Source: Burkholderiales bacterium (lineage in GTDB: Bacteria; Pseudomonadota; Gammaproteobacteria; Burkholderiales; Casimicrobiaceae). Taken from it: 64,000 bases of DNA. Where the stretch lies: the NCBI GenBank assembly GCA_016790165.1, contig JAEUPL010000030.1, positions 124,001-188,000 of the forward strand, in the 5' to 3' direction. The translations under genes and the position numbers were made by a program. The notes below the pieces were generated by a model. It did no database searches. It was not told the DNA's origin and worked only from the letters and a program-made list of their open reading frames with translations. Below, piece by piece: positions 43,599 through 53,408 of the stretch; the stretch's first letter is position 1, and each line of letters opens with the position of its first letter.

Positions 43599-44303
43599 AT
43601 GAGCAAGCACAATCAAGCCGCCAGCGCCCTGCGCGAGCATTTCGCAGCCGCACGACGCGAGCGCGAACAAGCCTCAGCCACGCACGTGCTCGCCGCCGAC
43701 CGGCTTGCCGTGCGACGCTGGCAGCAAGCGCGTCTGGCCGTCACTCACGCCGACTTGCTCGCCGCCGATGAGTCTGGCCCGGCCGCACGATTCTTTCTTT
43801 CCGAGCTTTACTCAACGGACGATCTCACGCAGCGCGACGCGGATATCGAACGCGTCATTCGTGTGCTCGTGAAGTTTTTGCCCGACAGAGCGCTCGCCAC
43901 GCTTGCCGCTGCGCTGGAGATGGACGCGCTGTCGGAGCTGCTGGATGCCCGGCTTGGCAGGACGCTGCGATCACGGGCAGGCACAGACGAGGCATTGGTC
44001 ATCACCGCGAAGGACTATGCCTCTGCCTACCGCGAGATGGGTTGTGCCGATCTCCGCTTGCGCCAGATCGCGCTGACCGAGGAAATTGGGCTCGCGCTGA
44101 ACAAACTGGCACGCATGCCGCTGCTGGCCGGCCTGCTTCGCATGATGCGCGCACCGGCCCACGCGAGCGGCGTCGGTGAACTGCATGAGTTCCTCGAACG
44201 GGGCTACGCCGCCTTCGCCCACATGCAGGATGGCCGGACGTTCATCCAAACGATCGTGAGTCGCGAGCGCAACGAGCACCAGCGACTCACCGGCGACCGG
44301 TGA
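43599..44303 (+). CDS. Conserved hypothetical protein (FFLSELY motif)
   Basis: A 234-residue, helix-rich, apparently cytoplasmic protein; I do not assign a function. The central ARFFLSELYSTDDLTQRDADIERVI segment, with a conserved-looking FFLSELY, and the LEMDALSELLDARL and FLERGYAAFAHM helices suggest an all-alpha bundle. There is no signal peptide. It diverges from the GMC cluster across about 200 bases and is followed by the minus-strand tRNA-Arg gene. Confidence 0.75.
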   Translation: MSKHNQAASALREHFAAARREREQASATHVLAADRLAVRRWQQARLAVTHADLLAADESGPAARFFLSELYSTDDLTQRDADIERVIRVLVKFLPDRALATLAAALEMDALSELLDARLGRTLRSRAGTDEALVITAKDYASAYREMGCADLRLRQIALTEEIGLALNKLARMPLLAGLLRMMRAPAHASGVGELHEFLERGYAAFAHMQDGRTFIQTIVSRERNEHQRLTGDR

Positions 44304-44373
44304 CGGAGAATCGATCTGGGAGCGCAGCTCAGGCGGGATTCAGTCCAGCCCGGGCAATGGGTTGAGCCGCGAA

Positions 44374-44450
44374 TGGCGCGCCCGACAGGAGTCGAACCTG
44401 TGACCCTTGGCTTCGGAAACCAATACTCTATCCAGCTGAGCTACGGGCGC
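44374..44450 (-). tRNA. tRNA-Arg (anticodon CCG)
   Basis: The minus strand folds as a cloverleaf. The acceptor GCGCCCG pairs with CGGGCGC. The D-arm is GCTCAGCTGGATAGAGT. The anticodon stem TTGGT/GCCAA encloses loop TTCCGAA, giving anticodon CCG for CGG codons. The T-arm is CAGGTTCGACTCCTG, and an encoded CCA closes the 3' end at 44374-44376. Confidence 0.97.
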
Positions 44451-44588
44451 CTGTACCGCATTATAGGGGGCCGCTATAATTTCTTGTTTCCCGGGGATGG
44501 CGGACACGCCGATGACGCTGACTGATTCGTCGCGTGAGTGTCTGTCAGGGCGTTACCACATCATATTCACTTCAGCATTGCCACAGCC

Positions 44589-45080
44589 ATGAGCGAAGAA
44601 CACGGAACCTTGATCAAGACTCCCAAGCAACTGATCGTCGTCAGTGTGTTGGCACTGGTCGTGCCCGTCGCGGTCGCTTTGCTCGGTTCGCAACTCGTCA
44701 CGGGCAGCAAGCGCATCGACGCGTCGGAAGATCGCAAAGCTGTCGAGCAACGCATCAAGCCGGTGGGCGAACTGGTCAAGATGGAAGGGGCGCCTTCGCC
44801 AGCGCCGGTTGCTGCGGCAGCAGCCGCGGCGCCGGCGAAAGCCAAGTCGGGTGAAGAGATTTACAACGCCGCGTGCGCCGCGTGCCACAGCACAGGGGCA
44901 GCCGGCGCGCCGAAAACGGGCGACAAAGCGGCATGGGCGCCGCGCATCGCACAAGGTGCTGCAACGCTGTACGACCACGCGATCAAGGGTTTCAAAGGAA
45001 TGCCACCGAAGGGCGGATCGACCGCGTCGGACGACGAAATCAAGGCAGCGGTCGATTTCCAGGTCGCGAAATCCAAATAA
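44589..45080 (+). CDS. Cytochrome c5-type monoheme c-type cytochrome
   Basis: A 163-residue protein from the ATG at 44589; a longer frame starts at 44538 without homology. An N-terminal signal-anchor helix (QLIVVSVLALVVPVAVALLGSQLV) is followed by an A/P-rich linker. The haem motif is C-A-A-C-H (residues about 107-111), and a distal Met is in GMPPKGG. It is a periplasmic electron carrier. A terminator follows. Confidence 0.95.
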   Translation: MSEEHGTLIKTPKQLIVVSVLALVVPVAVALLGSQLVTGSKRIDASEDRKAVEQRIKPVGELVKMEGAPSPAPVAAAAAAAPAKAKSGEEIYNAACAACHSTGAAGAPKTGDKAAWAPRIAQGAATLYDHAIKGFKGMPPKGGSTASDDEIKAAVDFQVAKSK

Positions 45081-45110
45081 GTGATGCGTCGCCAAGGGGC
45101 GATCCACAGT

Positions 45111-45136
45111 AAACGCGCCTCAGGGCGCGTTTTTTC
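45111..45136 (+). terminator. Rho-independent terminator after cytochrome c5
   Basis: AAACGCGCC TCA GGGCGCGTTT followed by T residues. Confidence 0.9.
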
Positions 45137-45175
45137 TTTGCGTTCATGCGGCGCACAGAAGCAGGAGCGCAGGCG

Positions 45176-46006
45176 ATGAGCACCTACGTGATCGGCGACG
45201 TTCAAGGCTGCGCTGACGAGCTCGATGCGCTTCTCGCGCTGGTTCGCTTCAACGCGGCCGTCGACCGCGTCTATTTCGTCGGCGATCTGGTCAATCGCGG
45301 GCCGGACTCGGCAGGCGTACTGCGCCGAGTGAAGGCGCTGGCAGATCAAGGCGCCGCCGACAGCGTCCTTGGCAATCACGACTTCTTCCTCGTGATGGCG
45401 CACGAAGGGTTCTCCCAACTCCATCCTGGCGACACCCTCGATCAGGTGTTGTCACAACCCGATGCGAGCGTGCTGATCGACTGGTTGCGGCGGCGTCCGC
45501 TGCTGATTGAGGACGGCGACACGTTGATGATTCACGCGGGTTTGCTGCCGGCCTGGTCTCGCGCTGATGCGCACACGCTGGCGCGGGAGATTGAGCACGC
45601 ACTGCGTAGCCCGAAGTACCGTGATTTCTTGCAGTATTTGTTTGGTAACGAGCCGGCAACCTGGCACGACTCACTCGCCGGACTCGCGCGGCATCGGGTC
45701 ATCGTCAACGCGTTCGCACGCCTGCGCTTCTGCACGGCATTCTCCGAGATCGAATTTCGCGAGAAACGCGACGCGAACTTCGCGCCATCCGGCTTTTCCC
45801 CGTGGTACGCGCTACCAGGCCGGCGCAGTGCGGGTTCGCATGTCGTCGCGGGCCATTGGTCGAGCGAAGGGCTGCGCCGTTACCCGGGGGTGACGCTGCT
45901 TGATTCAGGCTGCCTGTGGGGCGGCGCACTGACTGCGCTCCGGCTGGACGACGGCACGCTGTTTCAGGTGCCGAGCAGGCAGCCTCTGTCCCTCGCAACG
46001 GACTGA
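45176..46006 (+). CDS. apaH: Symmetrical bis(5'-nucleosyl)-tetraphosphatase
   Basis: A 276-residue calcineurin-type phosphatase from the ATG at 45176. Metal motifs are GDVQGC, GDLVNRGPDS and GNHDFF, and HAGLLPAW is also present. It hydrolyses Ap4A to two ADP and now is also known to remove Np4 caps from RNA. Normal length; it appears to be a single gene. Confidence 0.97.
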   Translation: MSTYVIGDVQGCADELDALLALVRFNAAVDRVYFVGDLVNRGPDSAGVLRRVKALADQGAADSVLGNHDFFLVMAHEGFSQLHPGDTLDQVLSQPDASVLIDWLRRRPLLIEDGDTLMIHAGLLPAWSRADAHTLAREIEHALRSPKYRDFLQYLFGNEPATWHDSLAGLARHRVIVNAFARLRFCTAFSEIEFREKRDANFAPSGFSPWYALPGRRSAGSHVVAGHWSSEGLRRYPGVTLLDSGCLWGGALTALRLDDGTLFQVPSRQPLSLATD

Positions 46007-46100
46007 CCCCTCCAGCGTCATTGCCCGCGCTTTGCCGCGGCCTTCCCAGGCGTCGCGCCGGGGTCGCGACAACTGCCCTCGGCCGGGCTTAGCAACGAGC

Positions 46101-46865
46101 CTACGGTTCGCAAACCACCGCGCGTATTGCTGCCTCGGCGCGCTGGGCAACGTCGCGGCGCGTGCGTCCCGCGCAATCAATCGCTTCGAGAAAACGCACT
46201 TCGGCGATCACCGGCTCGGCCGCGAAGATCGCGTGCAACGATTGCAGCATCGTCGTGTCACCGATGTAGGCCGCGGCCTGCGTGCGGCGTTCGGCGTGCA
46301 CCTCGCGCGACGGTGCCGGGCAGAAATAGCGCACGGCGACGACCCAGACTTCGCCACCGGCCGCAACGACCGGCTCCAGCAGCGACGCGTGGAACTTGAG
46401 CACGTCCCGGCCATCGCTGGTCGTCCCTTCGGGAAAGACCGCCACGGTTTCGCCCTGCATCATGAGGCGAAGCACCACCTCCTTGAGCCGGTGTGTGTCC
46501 TTGCGATCACTGCGATTGATGAAGATGGTGCCCACGTTGGCGAGGATGCGGCCGACCACAGGCCAGCGCCGCAGTTCCTCTTTGGCGATGAAATGGCAGG
46601 CGCGTTGCGTGTTAAGCGCGAAGATGTCCGCCCACGAGATGTGGTTGGCCACCAGTGTCACCGGACGCTCAGTGTCGGCGGGAAAGCCCACCGCACGCAC
46701 CTCGATGCCGGCAAGATGCAGCAGCTCTCGTGACCATGCGCGGGTGACGGCATGGCGGCGCACCTGATCGCCGCGCGAATAAGTGTGGATTGAAATCCAG
46801 AGCGCGCCCAGCATCTTGAGGGCCAGCCGCAGCACACGCCAGCCGAATCTCAGGCGGCTCAGCAT
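46101..46865 (-). CDS. 1-acyl-sn-glycerol-3-phosphate acyltransferase (PlsC-like)
   Basis: A 254-residue membrane acyltransferase. The motif I equivalent is NHISWAD (N-H-x4-D), motif III is FPEGTTSDG, and motif II-like NRSDRKDTHRLKEV is present. An N-terminal amphipathic/hydrophobic segment anchors it. It transfers an acyl group to lysophosphatidate or a related acceptor such as an ornithine lipid precursor. I cannot tell which acceptor applies, so I do not use plsC as a symbol. Confidence 0.93.
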   Translation of the reverse strand: MLSRLRFGWRVLRLALKMLGALWISIHTYSRGDQVRRHAVTRAWSRELLHLAGIEVRAVGFPADTERPVTLVANHISWADIFALNTQRACHFIAKEELRRWPVVGRILANVGTIFINRSDRKDTHRLKEVVLRLMMQGETVAVFPEGTTSDGRDVLKFHASLLEPVVAAGGEVWVVAVRYFCPAPSREVHAERRTQAAAYIGDTTMLQSLHAIFAAEPVIAEVRFLEAIDCAGRTRRDVAQRAEAAIRAVVCEP

Positions 46866-47026
46866 GACAGCACGCCCTGAGCGCCGCGCGACACGTGACC
46901 GGACATTTCTCTATCATTACCGGCTAGCAGGACGACGTGGCCGGAAATTTCCGTGCAGCGGTTGGCACGATGGGCCGCTGGATTGCGTCCTATTAAAGAC
47001 ACTGACATTCTTTGAGGAGAGACGAC

Positions 47027-48085
47027 ATGTCACGAATTCTCGCACTGAGCCTCGTCGCCGCTGCGGTCGCGCTGGCGGGCTGTGAAGCCACGCAACCCAA
47101 AATTGGCTCCGACAGCGCCAAGACGGCTGCCACGGGCTCGGCCGGTGGCGCCGCCGCGCAAAACGTGAACGCCAAACTCGGCCGCTGCGACCGTCCGGCG
47201 GGCACGATCGCGCTGGTCGAAGACACCAGTCTCGATTGGTACCGCGCTTACATGGACAAGTACCGTCTGGGTTCGACCTCGCCCGTGTTGCGTCTGCTGA
47301 TCCAGCAGTCGAACTGCTTTATCGTCGTGGAGCGTGGTCGCGCGATGGCGAACATGCAGCAGGAACGCGCGCTGCAACAAAGCGGCGAACTGCGCCAAAA
47401 CTCCAATTTTGGCAAAGGCCAGATGGTCTCGGCGGATTACTCGCTGACCCCCGAAGTCCTGATGAGCGCGCGTGGCACCAGCGGTCTTGGCGCGGCGCTC
47501 GGCGGTTTTGGCGGTCGGCTTGGTGCACTGGGCGCGATTGCTGGTGGCATTCAAACCAATGAAGCGGCGGTGATGCTCACGTTGGTGGACAATCGTTCGG
47601 GCGTGCAAGTCGCGGCAGCGGAAGGTTCGTCATCGAACACCGACTTCAATCTCGGCGCCGTGCTCGTGGGTTCGTCGGGATTTGGTGGTGCCGGTGGTTA
47701 CACCAATACGCCACAAGGCAAAGTGGTGACCGCCGCGTTCACTGACGCGTACAACAACATCATCAACGCCGTCAAAAACTACAGCCCGCAGTCGATGGGT
47801 GACCGCGGCATGGGCACCGGCGGCCGCCTGACGGTGGAAGGCTCGTCGCAACCGCAAGGCGCGCCGATCGCGCAAAGCCAGGCAGCAGGCGCCGCCAGCG
47901 CCAACGTCACAATGTCGGTGCGCGACGCGCAGCTCAAACTCAATCAACTCGGTTACAACGTCGGCGCTGCCGATGGTCTGCTCGGTCGTGGTACGGTCGC
48001 TCAGATTCGCGCATTCCAGCGCGATCGCCGCCTCACCGTCAACGGTCAGCTTGATCAGGCGACGATGAACGAGCTCGCGAAGTAG
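47027..48085 (+). CDS. CsgG-like lipoprotein with C-terminal peptidoglycan-binding domain
   Basis: A 352-residue protein from the ATG at 47027, seven bases after GGAGAG. The signal peptide ends LVAAAVALAGC, with lipidation at C19. Residues about 40-270 follow the CsgG/HfaB fold order (LLIQQSNCFIVVERGRAM through GKVVTAAFTDAYNNIINAVKN). Residues about 292-352 are a peptidoglycan-binding type 1 domain (VRDAQLKLNQLGYNVGAADGLLGRGTVAQIRAFQRDRRL). CsgG forms an outer-membrane export pore for curli; here no curlin genes are visible. Fusion with a wall-binding domain would fix it to peptidoglycan. A terminator follows. Confidence 0.88.
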   Translation: MSRILALSLVAAAVALAGCEATQPKIGSDSAKTAATGSAGGAAAQNVNAKLGRCDRPAGTIALVEDTSLDWYRAYMDKYRLGSTSPVLRLLIQQSNCFIVVERGRAMANMQQERALQQSGELRQNSNFGKGQMVSADYSLTPEVLMSARGTSGLGAALGGFGGRLGALGAIAGGIQTNEAAVMLTLVDNRSGVQVAAAEGSSSNTDFNLGAVLVGSSGFGGAGGYTNTPQGKVVTAAFTDAYNNIINAVKNYSPQSMGDRGMGTGGRLTVEGSSQPQGAPIAQSQAAGAASANVTMSVRDAQLKLNQLGYNVGAADGLLGRGTVAQIRAFQRDRRLTVNGQLDQATMNELAK

Positions 48086-48103
48086 CTCAAGCTCGCACCC
48101 GCT

Positions 48104-48128
48104 GAAAAACCCGCTTCGGCGGGTTTTT
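48104..48128 (+). terminator. Rho-independent terminator after the CsgG-like gene
   Basis: AAAAACCCGC TTCG GCGGGTTTTT with a UUCG tetraloop. Confidence 0.92.
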
Positions 48129-48159
48129 CGTTTGTCCCGGACGTTGCCGCGCGCTCTGT

Positions 48160-49104
48160 CTACCAGGCTTCGCGCCACACCTCTGCGAAGCGTGCCCGGA
48201 TGCCCTCCGCGTCGAGCGCATGATTCTGCCCACCACGTGAGGCGATCTTGATGCTCCCGAGCAGGCTCCCGAGGCGGCAGGCCTTCGCCAGCGACCAGTC
48301 ATGCGCGATGCCGTACAGAAGCCCCGCGCGAAATGCGTCGCCACAGCCCGTTGGGTCGAGCATCTCGGCGGCGGGCACCACCGGCACGTCAATCGCTGTG
48401 CCGCCAGAGTACACGCGAGAACCTGCAGCGCCCAGCGTGACGACCGCGCCACGCAGGCCAGCCGCAAATGATTCGACCGTGCGGCCGGTTTTTTGCGCAA
48501 TGAGCTCGGCCTCGTAGTCGTTCACCGCAAGGTAATCGGCCATGCCGATGAGTTCGGCGATCTCCGCCCCGGAAAACGCCGGCATCGCTTGCCCGGGATC
48601 GAAGATGAAGGGAATGCCTCGTGCCGCGAAGGCGCGCGCGTGTTTGAACATCCCGTCACGGCCGTCGGGCGCGACGATACCCAGCGCCACGTCGGGCACA
48701 GCCGAGATGTCGTTCTCATGCGAATGAAACATCGCACCCGCGTGAAAGCTGGTGATCTGGTTGTCGTCGAGATCGGTGGTGATGTGACAGTTCGCGGTGA
48801 AGGAGCCGGGCACCGTTTTCAGCGCGTCCAGTGCGATGCCAAAGCGCTGCATGCGTTGACGGTACTCTCCGGCGTCGTCGCCAACCGTCGCGCAGATCAC
48901 GGGCTCGCCGCCAATGCCCTTGAGCGAGTAGGCGATATTGCCCGCGCAACCACCATATTCGCGCCGCAGATTGTCGACCAGAAACGACACGCTGATCTTG
49001 TGTGTCGCCCCCGGCACGATGTGCTCGGCGAACCGGCCCGGAAACACGCAGATCGTGTCAAAGGCCATCGAGCCACAGATGAGGACGCGGGGTTCGGCGG
49101 ACAT
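48160..49104 (-). CDS. PfkB-family carbohydrate/nucleoside kinase
   Basis: A 314-residue kinase. PfkB signatures are GGCAGNIAYSLKGIGG near residue 52 and DPTGCGDAFRAGLLYG near residue 249, where the Asp is the catalytic base. It resembles the adenosine-kinase-like/ribokinase-like group. The substrate (ribose, adenosine or another sugar) is not determined. Confidence 0.93.
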   Translation of the reverse strand: MSAEPRVLICGSMAFDTICVFPGRFAEHIVPGATHKISVSFLVDNLRREYGGCAGNIAYSLKGIGGEPVICATVGDDAGEYRQRMQRFGIALDALKTVPGSFTANCHITTDLDDNQITSFHAGAMFHSHENDISAVPDVALGIVAPDGRDGMFKHARAFAARGIPFIFDPGQAMPAFSGAEIAELIGMADYLAVNDYEAELIAQKTGRTVESFAAGLRGAVVTLGAAGSRVYSGGTAIDVPVVPAAEMLDPTGCGDAFRAGLLYGIAHDWSLAKACRLGSLLGSIKIASRGGQNHALDAEGIRARFAEVWREAW

Positions 49105-49567
49105 GGGGCGCTTTCGTACGGAGAAGCGGGCATTCTATGCAGCGCCATCCCGCTCACGACCCAGACCCCAGACCCCGGATGCAGGCGCACCCAGCGCACG
49201 GGCCTCGTCGCCAGCAACCGCTCAAGGACCGCGCCGACGCACGCGGGTCAGGTTGCGCAACCCGCGAAGCGCGCGCAGTGCAGATTGCGGCGGTGAGCCG
49301 CGTTGGTTGCCTTTCCCCACGCTGAAGCAGCAAAGTTGCGTGCGGGCCGTTGTGCGAGGCGAGCGCGCTCGCAGCGCAGAACCCGGTCTGCCAGCGACCG
49401 CATGGAACTCCGGTCAATCATCTTTTTGCGCTTATCGACGTGCGTACGGCCACTTCAGAGCGATTGGTCGACAAGTCGACATTGCAAAAAAACCCGCCAC
49501 AACGACCGCCCAGCGGTCGATAGGGCACAAAAGCTGTAGACGACGAACGCGGGTGACGCGCGTCGCG
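49105..49567. other. Intergenic region between pfkB-like and response-regulator genes
   Basis: About 460 bases with no supportable gene. It contains copy 6 of the symmetric dispersed element at 49418-49537. The remaining DNA is GC-rich and featureless apart from the short dyad GGGTCAGGTTGCGCAACCC near 49246. Confidence 0.6.
49418..49537. repeat. Symmetric dispersed element, copy 6 (120 bp form)
   Basis: Left end TCATCTTTTTGCG (degenerate), right end AAAAGCTGT. GTCGAC is at offset 58-63 and dyad 2 is AACGACC-N7-GGTCGAT; dyad 1 is eroded. Read in reverse it lines up closely with copy 2, including the GGGTTTTTTTGC tract. Confidence 0.85.
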
Positions 49568-50356
49568 TTACTCCCGCACCCGCTTCGCCAGCGCGCGCAC
49601 CTGCGCGTGCTGGCGACGACTCACGGGGAGGCGTTCGGCGCGGCCACGCAGCGTCACGATCCATTGCGCCTCGCCGTCGGCGTCGTGGTCACGCTCGAAG
49701 CATTCGATCAGCTCGGCGCGTACCAGGCAGTTGCGATGGATCCGCAGCAGTCGTTCGCCAAACTCTTCGTCGATGCGCGTCAATGAGTCTTCGACCAGGT
49801 ACTCGCGCGTGGCGGTCACCAGCGTGATGTATTTCTGCTCGGCGCGAAAGTAGATGATGTCGTCGCTTGGCACCAAAATCAGCCGGCCGCGTTCGCTGAC
49901 GCTGAAGAAGCGGCGCGCGCCGCGTGGCAGCGCATCCACTACGGCGCTCTGCAATGGACGCGCCCGCTGCAGCGCGGCGAGCAGGCGCTCGCGACGCACC
50001 GGCTTGAGCAGGTAGTCCACCGCCTGCACGTCGAAGGCTTCAAGCGCGTGCTGATCGTAGGCGGTGACGAAGATTACGCGCGGCGCGTTTTCCATGCGCA
50101 GCAGGTGTCGCGCGGCTTCCAGCCCATCCATGCCTGGCATGTGAATGTCGAGCAGCAGAATGTCAGCGCCGAGTGCCGCCGCCGACACGGCCGCGTCGCC
50201 GGTTTCGGCTTCGGCGATGACGCTGTTTGGAAACGCCGGTTGCAGTTCATCAAGCAAATCGGCGAGGCGCCGCCGCGCAGGCGCCTCATCGTCGGCGATG
50301 ATGATGCGTGCGAGCGGGGTCTTGCTGGGGGTGGGTGCGAAACTGGGTTCAGACAT
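49568..50356 (-). CDS. LytTR-family response regulator (AlgR-like)
   Basis: A 262-residue protein. The receiver domain starts RIIIADDEAPARRRLADLL, with the phosphoacceptor in ILLLDIHMPGMDG and the late YLLKPVRRERL. The C-terminal LytTR DNA-binding domain contains DDIIYFRAEQKYITLVTATREYLVEDSLTRIDEEF and RIHRNCLV. It follows the sensor kinase gene by 9 bases. LytTR regulators often control pili, exopolysaccharide or quorum-linked traits; here no target is evident. Confidence 0.94.
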   Translation of the reverse strand: MSEPSFAPTPSKTPLARIIIADDEAPARRRLADLLDELQPAFPNSVIAEAETGDAAVSAAALGADILLLDIHMPGMDGLEAARHLLRMENAPRVIFVTAYDQHALEAFDVQAVDYLLKPVRRERLLAALQRARPLQSAVVDALPRGARRFFSVSERGRLILVPSDDIIYFRAEQKYITLVTATREYLVEDSLTRIDEEFGERLLRIHRNCLVRAELIECFERDHDADGEAQWIVTLRGRAERLPVSRRQHAQVRALAKRVRE

Positions 50357-50365
50357 GCGGTGGGT

Positions 50366-51562
50366 TCACGTTGCCGACGCCTTGTCGCGCGCATGGCGTT
50401 GGTTGAGATACGGGATGATGATTTGCACCTGGTAGCGGCCTGCGCGCGGGCCGCTGGTCATTCGGGCTTCCGCGTCGAAATGCAGCGCGAGGCGTTCGCG
50501 AATGTTGCCCATGGCCATCTTGTTGCCTCCGTGATGGCGACCGGCAGCCTCGAGAAAGGGATTGGTCACGGTGATCGAAAGCTCGGAGCGGAGCCGCGCC
50601 ACCTCAATGACGATCTCGCCCTGGGCCTGCGCGGGCTCGATACCGTGGTAGACGGCGTTCTCTGCAATCGGCTGCAGCAGGAGCGCCGGTACCAGCGCGT
50701 CACGCGGCATTTTGTCGAGCCGCCAGGTCACCTGCAGGCGTTCCCCGAGCCGCAGCTGCTCAATGGCGAGGTACTGCCGGGTCAGATCGATTTCGTCGCC
50801 GATCGGTTGCAAATCGCGGTTCTCGCGCATCAGCACACGAAACAGATCCGCCATGTCTTCCAGCGCGGTTTCCGCGCGACGGGGATCGCGGCGCACGACG
50901 CCCAACACCGCGTTGATGGCGTTGAACAGGAAATGCGGTCGGATGCGCGCGTGCAGCGCCTGCAAGCGCGCCTCGGTCACTGCAGGCGATCGGGCCCGGC
51001 CCAACGTATGAAAGTAAATCAGCAGCGCCGCCAGCGCGGCGACCGTGGCGAGCACGGCGTGCCAAACCGGAGTGAAGGTCCATTGCGTCAGCACCGCCGC
51101 GGCGACGGCGCTCGCCACAACCAGCAACGCCGCAGCCTGCCAGTATGCCATCTGGCGCAACCAGCCACTTCCGGCCGCCCACAGCGCAGCGACGACACCC
51201 GCGACCGGCAAGCTGGTGACGAACGCGCCCGAGAGATGCAGCGGCACGTCGCGAAGCTGTGCCGAGAGCAGCGCGGCAAAGACCAGCACCGCGCCCACAT
51301 AGAAGACCAGCGCCCGGGCGAAGATGCCCATGTTGCGCAGGTCGGGAAACACCGCCTCGCGAGCGGCATCCTCGCCGCGGGCTAAAATTCGCTTGCCGAT
51401 GGAAGGCGGTCGAGCCGACGCCGGTCGCGCCTCGGGCGTGCTTCGCGGCGCCGGGCCCGACGCGTCAGTCATTGCCGCTATCGGCGACCGCACGTCACTC
51501 TGGCCGCGATGGGCGGAGCCTTCGGTCGCCTGAGTCACTCCATTGTCCCCCGATTCAGCCAT
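50366..51562 (-). CDS. Sensor histidine kinase (LytS/AlgZ-like, His_kinase family)
   Basis: About 398 residues from the ATG at 51562; starts at 51652 or 51472 are also possible since the first 60 residues are not conserved. Four hydrophobic helices span residues about 75-190. The H-box is [19 protein letters not shown] (His in R-P-H-F-L-F-N), and the ATP-binding part has [15 protein letters not shown]. It pairs with the LytTR regulator downstream and is divergent from argH, as algZ is in pseudomonads and many betaproteobacteria. Confidence 0.9.
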   Translation of the reverse strand: MAESGDNGVTQATEGSAHRGQSDVRSPIAAMTDASGPAPRSTPEARPASARPPSIGKRILARGEDAAREAVFPDLRNMGIFARALVFYVGAVLVFAALLSAQLRDVPLHLSGAFVTSLPVAGVVAALWAAGSGWLRQMAYWQAAALLVVASAVAAAVLTQWTFTPVWHAVLATVAALAALLIYFHTLGRARSPAVTEARLQALHARIRPHFLFNAINAVLGVVRRDPRRAETALEDMADLFRVLMRENRDLQPIGDEIDLTRQYLAIEQLRLGERLQVTWRLDKMPRDALVPALLLQPIAENAVYHGIEPAQAQGEIVIEVARLRSELSITVTNPFLEAAGRHHGGNKMAMGNIRERLALHFDAEARMTSGPRAGRYQVQIIIPYLNQRHARDKASAT

Positions 51563-51646
51563 CGTGCAGTCTATTGTGCCCACGTCGGTGATTCGCCGCG
51601 CGATCCGGCCGCCACCAACACCGATTCTCGACAAGCCACCCGCAAC

Positions 51647-53065
51647 ATGCAAGCCAACTCATCGTCCGTAAGCCACCCTTCTTCTGCTTCATCGGGCTGG
51701 TCCGGCCGTTTTGACGAACCCGTGGCCGAGATCGTCAAGCGCTACACGGCGTCGATTCCGTTCGACTATCGTCTCGCCGAATTCGATATTGCGGGCTCGC
51801 TGGCGCACGCGCGCATGCTCGCCGCGTGCAGCGTGATCTCGGCGCAGGATTTGGCTGACATCGAGCGCGGCATGGCGACCATCAAGGACGAAATCGCCAA
51901 TGGCCAGTTCGAGTGGTCGCTCGACCTCGAAGATGTGCACTTCAACATTGAAAAGCGTCTGACCGCGCTGGTCGGAGACGCCGGCAAACGCCTGCACACT
52001 GGCCGATCACGCAACGACCAGGTAGCGACCGATGTGCGCCTTTACACCCGTGCCGCCTGCGACAACGTCGCGATGCTGCTGGTGAAGCTGCAACAGGCGC
52101 TGGTGGCACTGGCAGAGCAGCATGCCGATACGATCCTCCCGGGCTTCACGCACTTGCAGGTGGCGATGCCGGTGACGCTCGGTCACCACCTGATGGCGTA
52201 CGTGGAAATGTTCGCTCGCGACCATGAGCGCATGCTCGATTGCCGCAAGCGCGTGAACCGCTCACCGCTCGGTGCGGCGGCACTTGCGGGCACGACCTTC
52301 CCGATTGATCGCGAGATGACGGCGAAAGCGCTGGGCTTCGAGGCAGTCTGCCGCAACTCACTCGACGCCGTCAGTGACCGTGACTTCGCGATTGAATTCG
52401 TCAACGCCTGCACCCTCACGATGATGCATCTTTCGCGCATGAGTGAAGAGCTGATTCTCTGGATGAGCCCGCGCTTTGGCTTTATCGACATCGCCGACCG
52501 CTTCTGCACCGGCAGTTCGATCATGCCGCAGAAGAAGAACCCGGATGTGGCCGAACTGGTGCGCGGCAAAATGGCGCGCGTGCAGGGGCATCTGGTCGCA
52601 CTGACCACGCTGATGAAGGGCCAGCCGCTCACCTACAACAAGGACAATCAGGAAGACAAGGAGCCGTTGTTCGACACGGTCGACACCATCACGCAGACGC
52701 TGATCATCTATGCCGACATGGTGGGCGGTATCCGCGTCAAGGCCGACCGCATGCGGGCAGCCGCGCGTGAAGGTTTTGCCACGGCGACCGACCTCGCCGA
52801 CTACCTGGTGCGCAAGGGTGTGCCGTTCCGCGATTCGCATGAATGCGTGGCGCGAGCGGTGAAAGCGGCTGAAGTGAAGGGTGTTGATCTGGCCGATTTG
52901 TCGCTCGCCGAGTTGCAGGCGTTCTCGCCGGTGATCGCCGACGATGTGTTTGCTGCGCTCACGCTGGAAGGCTCCATCGCAGCGCGCAAGCACGTGGGTG
53001 GCACCGCGCCCGAGCGGGTGCGGGCGGAGATTGTCTTGGCCAGGGCGCGTCTGGCCCAAAGGTAG
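51647..53065 (+). CDS. argH: Argininosuccinate lyase
   Basis: A 472-residue enzyme of the fumarase/aspartase superfamily, from the ATG at 51647; an upstream open frame is not conserved. Marks are [33 protein letters not shown] and the signature [12 protein letters not shown]. It cleaves argininosuccinate into arginine and fumarate, the last step of arginine synthesis, in the cytoplasm as a tetramer. Confidence 0.98.
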   Translation: MQANSSSVSHPSSASSGWSGRFDEPVAEIVKRYTASIPFDYRLAEFDIAGSLAHARMLAACSVISAQDLADIERGMATIKDEIANGQFEWSLDLEDVHFNIEKRLTALVGDAGKRLHTGRSRNDQVATDVRLYTRAACDNVAMLLVKLQQALVALAEQHADTILPGFTHLQVAMPVTLGHHLMAYVEMFARDHERMLDCRKRVNRSPLGAAALAGTTFPIDREMTAKALGFEAVCRNSLDAVSDRDFAIEFVNACTLTMMHLSRMSEELILWMSPRFGFIDIADRFCTGSSIMPQKKNPDVAELVRGKMARVQGHLVALTTLMKGQPLTYNKDNQEDKEPLFDTVDTITQTLIIYADMVGGIRVKADRMRAAAREGFATATDLADYLVRKGVPFRDSHECVARAVKAAEVKGVDLADLSLAELQAFSPVIADDVFAALTLEGSIAARKHVGGTAPERVRAEIVLARARLAQR

Positions 53066-53132
53066 CGCGCCCTTCCTCACTGCGCGCGTGTTGCGGCGCG
53101 GCAAGCCGCTCGTAGCGGCGGGAACCTAAAGA

Positions 53133-53408
53133 ATGAATCAGGAAACCATCGGCCTGCTCGCCGGCACGCTCACCACCGCGTCCTTCGTGCCGCAGGTGTG
53201 GAAAATCTGGACCACCAAGTCGGCGCGTGACCTCTCGTGGGGCATGGTGGGTGTGTTCTGTGCTGGCACGCTGCTCTGGTTGGTTTACGGCATCCTGCTC
53301 GGTGCGTTGTCAATCATCGTTGCCAACGCCATCACCTTTCTGCTTTCTCTCGCCATCTGCGTGATGAAGCTTCAGTACGACAAACCGGAAATTGGAGATC
53401 CGCGATGA
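53133..53408 (+). CDS. SemiSWEET-type small sugar transporter
   Basis: A 91-residue inner-membrane protein with three transmembrane helices and the PQ-loop motif TASFVPQVWKIW (residues 16-27), then VGVFCAGTLLWLVYGILL and a third helix with VANAITFLLSLAICVMK. That is the half-SWEET fold, which works as a dimer for sugar diffusion. It overlaps the start of the next dehydrogenase gene. Confidence 0.92.
   Translation: MNQETIGLLAGTLTTASFVPQVWKIWTTKSARDLSWGMVGVFCAGTLLWLVYGILLGALSIIVANAITFLLSLAICVMKLQYDKPEIGDPR

Noticed and set aside
44374-44450. tRNA-Arg as an integration site of a genomic island
   Set aside because: No integrase gene and no second copy of the tRNA 3' end were seen nearby.
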